Of a stretch of DNA of 64,000 nucleotides, positions 61,723-64,000 are shown piece after piece. The notes beneath the pieces were generated by a model. It searched no databases, was not told where the DNA came from, and worked only from the letters and a program-made list of their open reading frames with translations. The translations under genes were made by a program, and so were the position numbers. The stretch is from positions 303,979 to 367,978 of the forward strand of contig CAUYUJ010001447.1 in NCBI GenBank assembly GCA_963575745.1, given 5' to 3'. How positions within the stretch are numbered: the stretch's first letter is position 1; each line of letters starts with the position of its first letter. Source of the stretch: Prorocentrum cordatum (Eukaryota > Sar > Dinophyceae > Prorocentrales > Prorocentraceae).

Positions 61723-61920
61723 GACTGGGGCGACCACCGAGCCCCTCCCGGGGCCACCGAGCCGAGCCGCCCCTCGGACGGGTCCTCTGGCGGGAGGTCT
61801 CGGCGGGCTTCGGCCCGCACGGGCCTGGCCCCACGGTGCCCTGTGCTCGCACGCGGAGCATCAGAACAGGGATGCAGTCGGGCTCCAGGGTTGCCTCCCG
61901 CAAATCGCTCAGGTCCCCCT
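61723..61920. other. GC-rich spacer
   Basis: No recognised element. Ends with TCGCTCAGGTCCCCCT, the left border of the next TIR element. Confidence 0.4.
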
Positions 61921-62064
61921 CAGGCCAGCCACAACTGGGGGAGCTGTGTTCCTTACCCCCCTCGGGGGGGCCATCGATTTCGACGCCCCTCTCCAGAGAT
62001 CGTCGATGCGATGGGTTCCCTCAGGGGGGTAAGGACCACAGCTCCCCCAGTTATGGCTGGTCTG
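61921..62064. mobile_element. 144-bp TIR element (CCAGCCACAACTGGGGGAGC)
   Basis: CAGGCCAGCCACAACTGGGG, GAGCTGTGTTCCTTACCCCC at the left; the reverse complement of the right end reads CAGACCAGCCATAACTGGGG, GAGCTGTGGTCCTTACCCCC. The TIR is about 45 bp with few mismatches, which makes this one of the youngest-looking elements. A sequence like the empty site (TCGCTCAGGTCCCTCTCGGG, TCATTTTGAC) lies at 62,261-62,290. Confidence 0.88.
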
Positions 62065-62087
62065 CCTCTTGGGTCATTTTGACGACT

Positions 62088-62262
62088 TCTCGGGGTAGAA
62101 ACATGAAGTAGGAAGGCGGATATAGTGGACTGGGTCCAGGTCCTCCCAGAGAATAACAGAACACAGCAAAAGCGCGTCGATTCTTGAAGTAGGAAGGCGC
62201 TTGAACTAGATTGGGATCTGGGAGTCCAAAAATAGATACTTTCAGCGAACGGCGTGTGTATC
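62088..62262. repeat. 170-bp dispersed repeat, copy 2
   Basis: AACATGAAGTAGGAAGGCGG, GAACACAGCAAAAGCG and GATTGGGATCTGGGAGTCC, as at 56,245-56,415. Confidence 0.85.
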
Positions 62263-62284
62263 GCTCAGGTCCCTCTCGGGTCAT

Positions 62285-62600
62285 TTTGACAACCTCTTGG
62301 GGCCGTCTCGGGCCGTGTCAAGTCTATCCTTGGCCGTCGTCGGGTCCTCCAGGGCCCTCTTGGGCCTCCTTGGCATTCCTGGGCCCGACTTGGGCCGTCG
62401 TGGAGAAGCCCTCTGGAAGCAAGTTGTCCAGGGCCTCTCTTCGGCCCTGTGGTGCATCCTGTAAAGCCTCTTCGGGCCTTTTTGATAGTGATGGGGCCGC
62501 TGAGGATCTCTGAGCTGATCTCTGGGGCCGTCCTGGGGCGCTCGGGAGCCGTCCTGGGAATCTCCAGGGGTGATCTGGCCCCGCTGGCCCGTCTGGCAGG
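62285..62600. repeat. CTTGGGCCGTC repeats (copy A intron)
   Basis: Same short-period repeat as 59,176-59,730, with which it shares longer blocks around the GTGGTGCATCC motif. Confidence 0.6.
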
Positions 62601-62790
62601 CGGGCACCGTGCGCCTTTCCCGCACGCCTTGGCCCTGGGATTCTAGGAGAGACTAGGGCTGACCCGGGGACTACGTCCACGGAAGTCTGCGCGAGCGGGA
62701 ATGTGCCGGTGGACATGCTGCCGAGAGGCTGACACGATGACGTGGGGCTCGAACCTCGCATTCCCCACATGCTACTGCGTACTGCGGCTT
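62595..62790 (-). pseudogene. PPR exon-intron remnant (copy A, 5' part)
   Basis: Minus strand: NARFEPHVIVSA (62,764-62,728, cf. KAKLEPDAIMIAF), an intron-like stretch with CTTCCGTGGACGTAGTCCCC (cf. GTCGTGGACGGAGTCCACAG in copy B), then RAKACGKGAR (62,650-62,615). Frame and splice sites are damaged. Confidence 0.5.
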
Positions 62791-62914
62791 GCTGCCGCTG
62801 CTGCGTGCTGTTGGTACGACGCTTGCCGCTGCTTCGCGGAAATGATGATTGTGGCTGCAAGGTGCTGCTGATCTGCAATTCTGCTTGGTGCGTGGTGCTG
62901 CCCGTGCCTGCTGC

Positions 62915-62999
62915 ATCCTGCTGCTGCTGCTGCTGCTGCTGCAGCTGCTTGCTGTTGTTGTGTGCTGCCGCTGCCGCTGCCGCTGCCGCTGCCGCTGCC

Positions 63000-63059
<60 letters not shown>

Positions 63060-63065
63060 TGCTTC
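62915..63065. repeat. (CTG)n microsatellite
   Basis: CTG triplets with TTGCTG and CCGCTG variants and a perfect run of about 18 triplets (62,999-63,058). It reads as CAG on the strand of the PPR gene. Confidence 0.95.
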
Positions 63066-63194
63066 GTGATGCGCGCTGCTGCCGTTCGCTGCTGTTTCCC
63101 CATGATGCAGGGTGATGCTTCTCGCTGCTTCGGCTTGCTGGCGCAACCTGCTGCCAGGAGAAGACCGAGGCGTCAGGATCGAGGAGATTCATGA

Positions 63195-63300
63195 GAGTCT
63201 GAAAAAAAATCCAGGGCGAATCCAGCCGTGGCGGCGAGGGCCTCCCAGGAGGCCCAAAAAGCTGGAAAACGAGGGAGACGTAGCGGTATCGGTGCCTTCT
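63195..63300. repeat. Dispersed repeat related to the TACCGATACC element
   Basis: GCGAATCCAGCCGTGGCGGC, GAGGGCCTCCCAGGAGGCC and GTAGCGGTATCGGTGCC match 22,195-22,305 (inverted) and in part 55,151-55,256. The left TIR is missing. Confidence 0.65.
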
Positions 63301-63330
63301 CCTCTTCTAAGACAAGAGGGAAGGGGGAGC

Positions 63331-63473
63331 CTGGCCATCGCTCGGACGTCCATTCCCTGTGTTTTGTTGTCGGTTTTGTGCGTGGTTTTTTCGCCAGATG
63401 ATCAAGGATGCTCCTCGATGGTCCTCGCCGAGAGGAAAAATACACACGTCCGAGCGATGCCAAGGGAGCAGCG
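63331..63473. mobile_element. 143-bp TIR element (CCATCGCTCGGACGT)
   Basis: CTGGCCATCGCTCGGACGTC at the left; the reverse complement of the right end is TTGGCATCGCTCGGACGTGT. GGGAGC follows or precedes both edges (GGGGGAGC / GGGAGCAG), possibly a target duplication. Single copy in the window. Confidence 0.65.
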
Positions 63474-63569
63474 AGGAACGATCGGCGAAGAGCGAGGATC
63501 TCGCGGCATGTCGGCGGCCTCAGGCTGGGGGGGCGCGTCTTGGAGGCCTCCCGGGCCGGGGTCGGGGGG

Positions 63570-63690
63570 CCGTGGGGAGGAGGGGGATGAGGCTCCTGAG
63601 GAGGAGGAGCGGCAGGAGAAAACGCGGGAGGAGGAGGAGGAGGAGTAGGAGGGGGAGGAGGAGGAGGAGGAGGAGCGGCAGGAGAAAACG
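63570..63690. repeat. (GGA)n tract with a duplicated block
   Basis: GGAGGAGGAGCGGCAGGAGA and AAACG occur twice (63,598 and 63,662) within GGA repeats. Confidence 0.88.
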
Positions 63691-63839
63691 CTGCCGGGCC
63701 GCGGCGTCCTCCGCCGCCCCCATGCGCGCAGCACCAGCCCTGCTTCCCAGCGGACCTCGCGGCGCCCATGCGCAAGCGCGCCGGCTTCTCCCTGCCTCCA
63801 GCCCTACGCCTCCTCCTCGTAGCCGTCCTCCCTCTTGCC

Positions 63840-64000
63840 CCCTGCGCCTCCTCCTCCTCCTCCTCCTCCTCCTCCTCCTTCTCCTCCTTCCCTCATCCCC
63901 ACCCCCCCTCTGTTCTCCTCCTCCCTCCTTCTCCCTCTCTCCGCCTCCTCCCTCCTCCTCCCTGGGCCCTACTCCTCACCCATCTTCCTCCATCTCCCTG
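63840..64000. repeat. (CCT)n tract running off the window
   Basis: CCT and CCCTCC repeats from about 63,848 to the end. Opposite strand sense to the GGA tract 150 bp upstream. Confidence 0.9.

Noticed and set aside
62915-63065. Poly-Gln tract of a coding exon (CAG on the minus strand)
   Set aside because: No PPR or other recognisable coding sequence joins it in frame, and all frames through it are open because the unit is a triplet.

Overview
This window looks like nuclear DNA of a dinoflagellate. The main reason is a near-exact spliced-leader (dinoSL) relic at 27,628-27,664. It is followed by a truncated second leader copy and then by the 5' UTR and ORF1 of a LINE. Three other features fit: a gene whose introns use GC and probably GA donors (18,763-22,716), PPR exons of the ACEKG/EAKLEPD type, and several kinds of RT-bearing LINE. 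Species cannot be told from the sequence. The window is mostly non-coding and very repeat-rich. Most long open frames in it are by-products of simple repeats, not genes.

Layout. 1-13.5 kb is a degenerate higher-order satellite. It is built from a 420-bp unit of GGCACGTCCC-like blocks, a 75-bp unit, a 62-bp unit and a 50-bp unit, broken by ATG, CCT and C/T tracts. 13.5-18.7 kb holds short dispersed elements with terminal inverted repeats (TIRs). 18,763-22,716 carries exons of a double hot-dog thioesterase-like gene on the + strand; one of its introns (22,516-22,681) has the structure of an introner, a transposon that is itself the intron. 23-27.6 kb is more TIR elements and long CCT tracts. 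27,628-32,593 is the fullest LINE (ORF1, then a frame-broken endonuclease-RT ORF2). 34.7-37.8 kb, 40.4-42.7 kb and 50.6-53.1 kb hold three further decayed LINEs of other types. Between them lie ATG, CAC, GTC and CCT microsatellites, a 120-bp minisatellite at 47.5-49.3 kb and several dispersed duplications. 57.8-62.8 kb carries minus-strand exons of a pentatricopeptide-repeat (PPR) gene in which an exon-intron cassette is duplicated and partly decayed.

How it fits together. The host genes supported here are the thioesterase-like gene (+) and the PPR gene (-). The rest is mobile or satellite DNA. At least eight unrelated families of 100-200 bp TIR elements are present. For three of them an unoccupied counterpart site sits elsewhere in this window, and the clearest cases show 8-bp target duplications. 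The introner intron has the same 8-bp duplication, with the AG|GC splice junctions inside the duplicated bases. The most interesting reading is that small DNA transposons here both litter intergenic DNA and create introns, while LINE transcripts are trans-spliced and then copied back into the genome with their leader.
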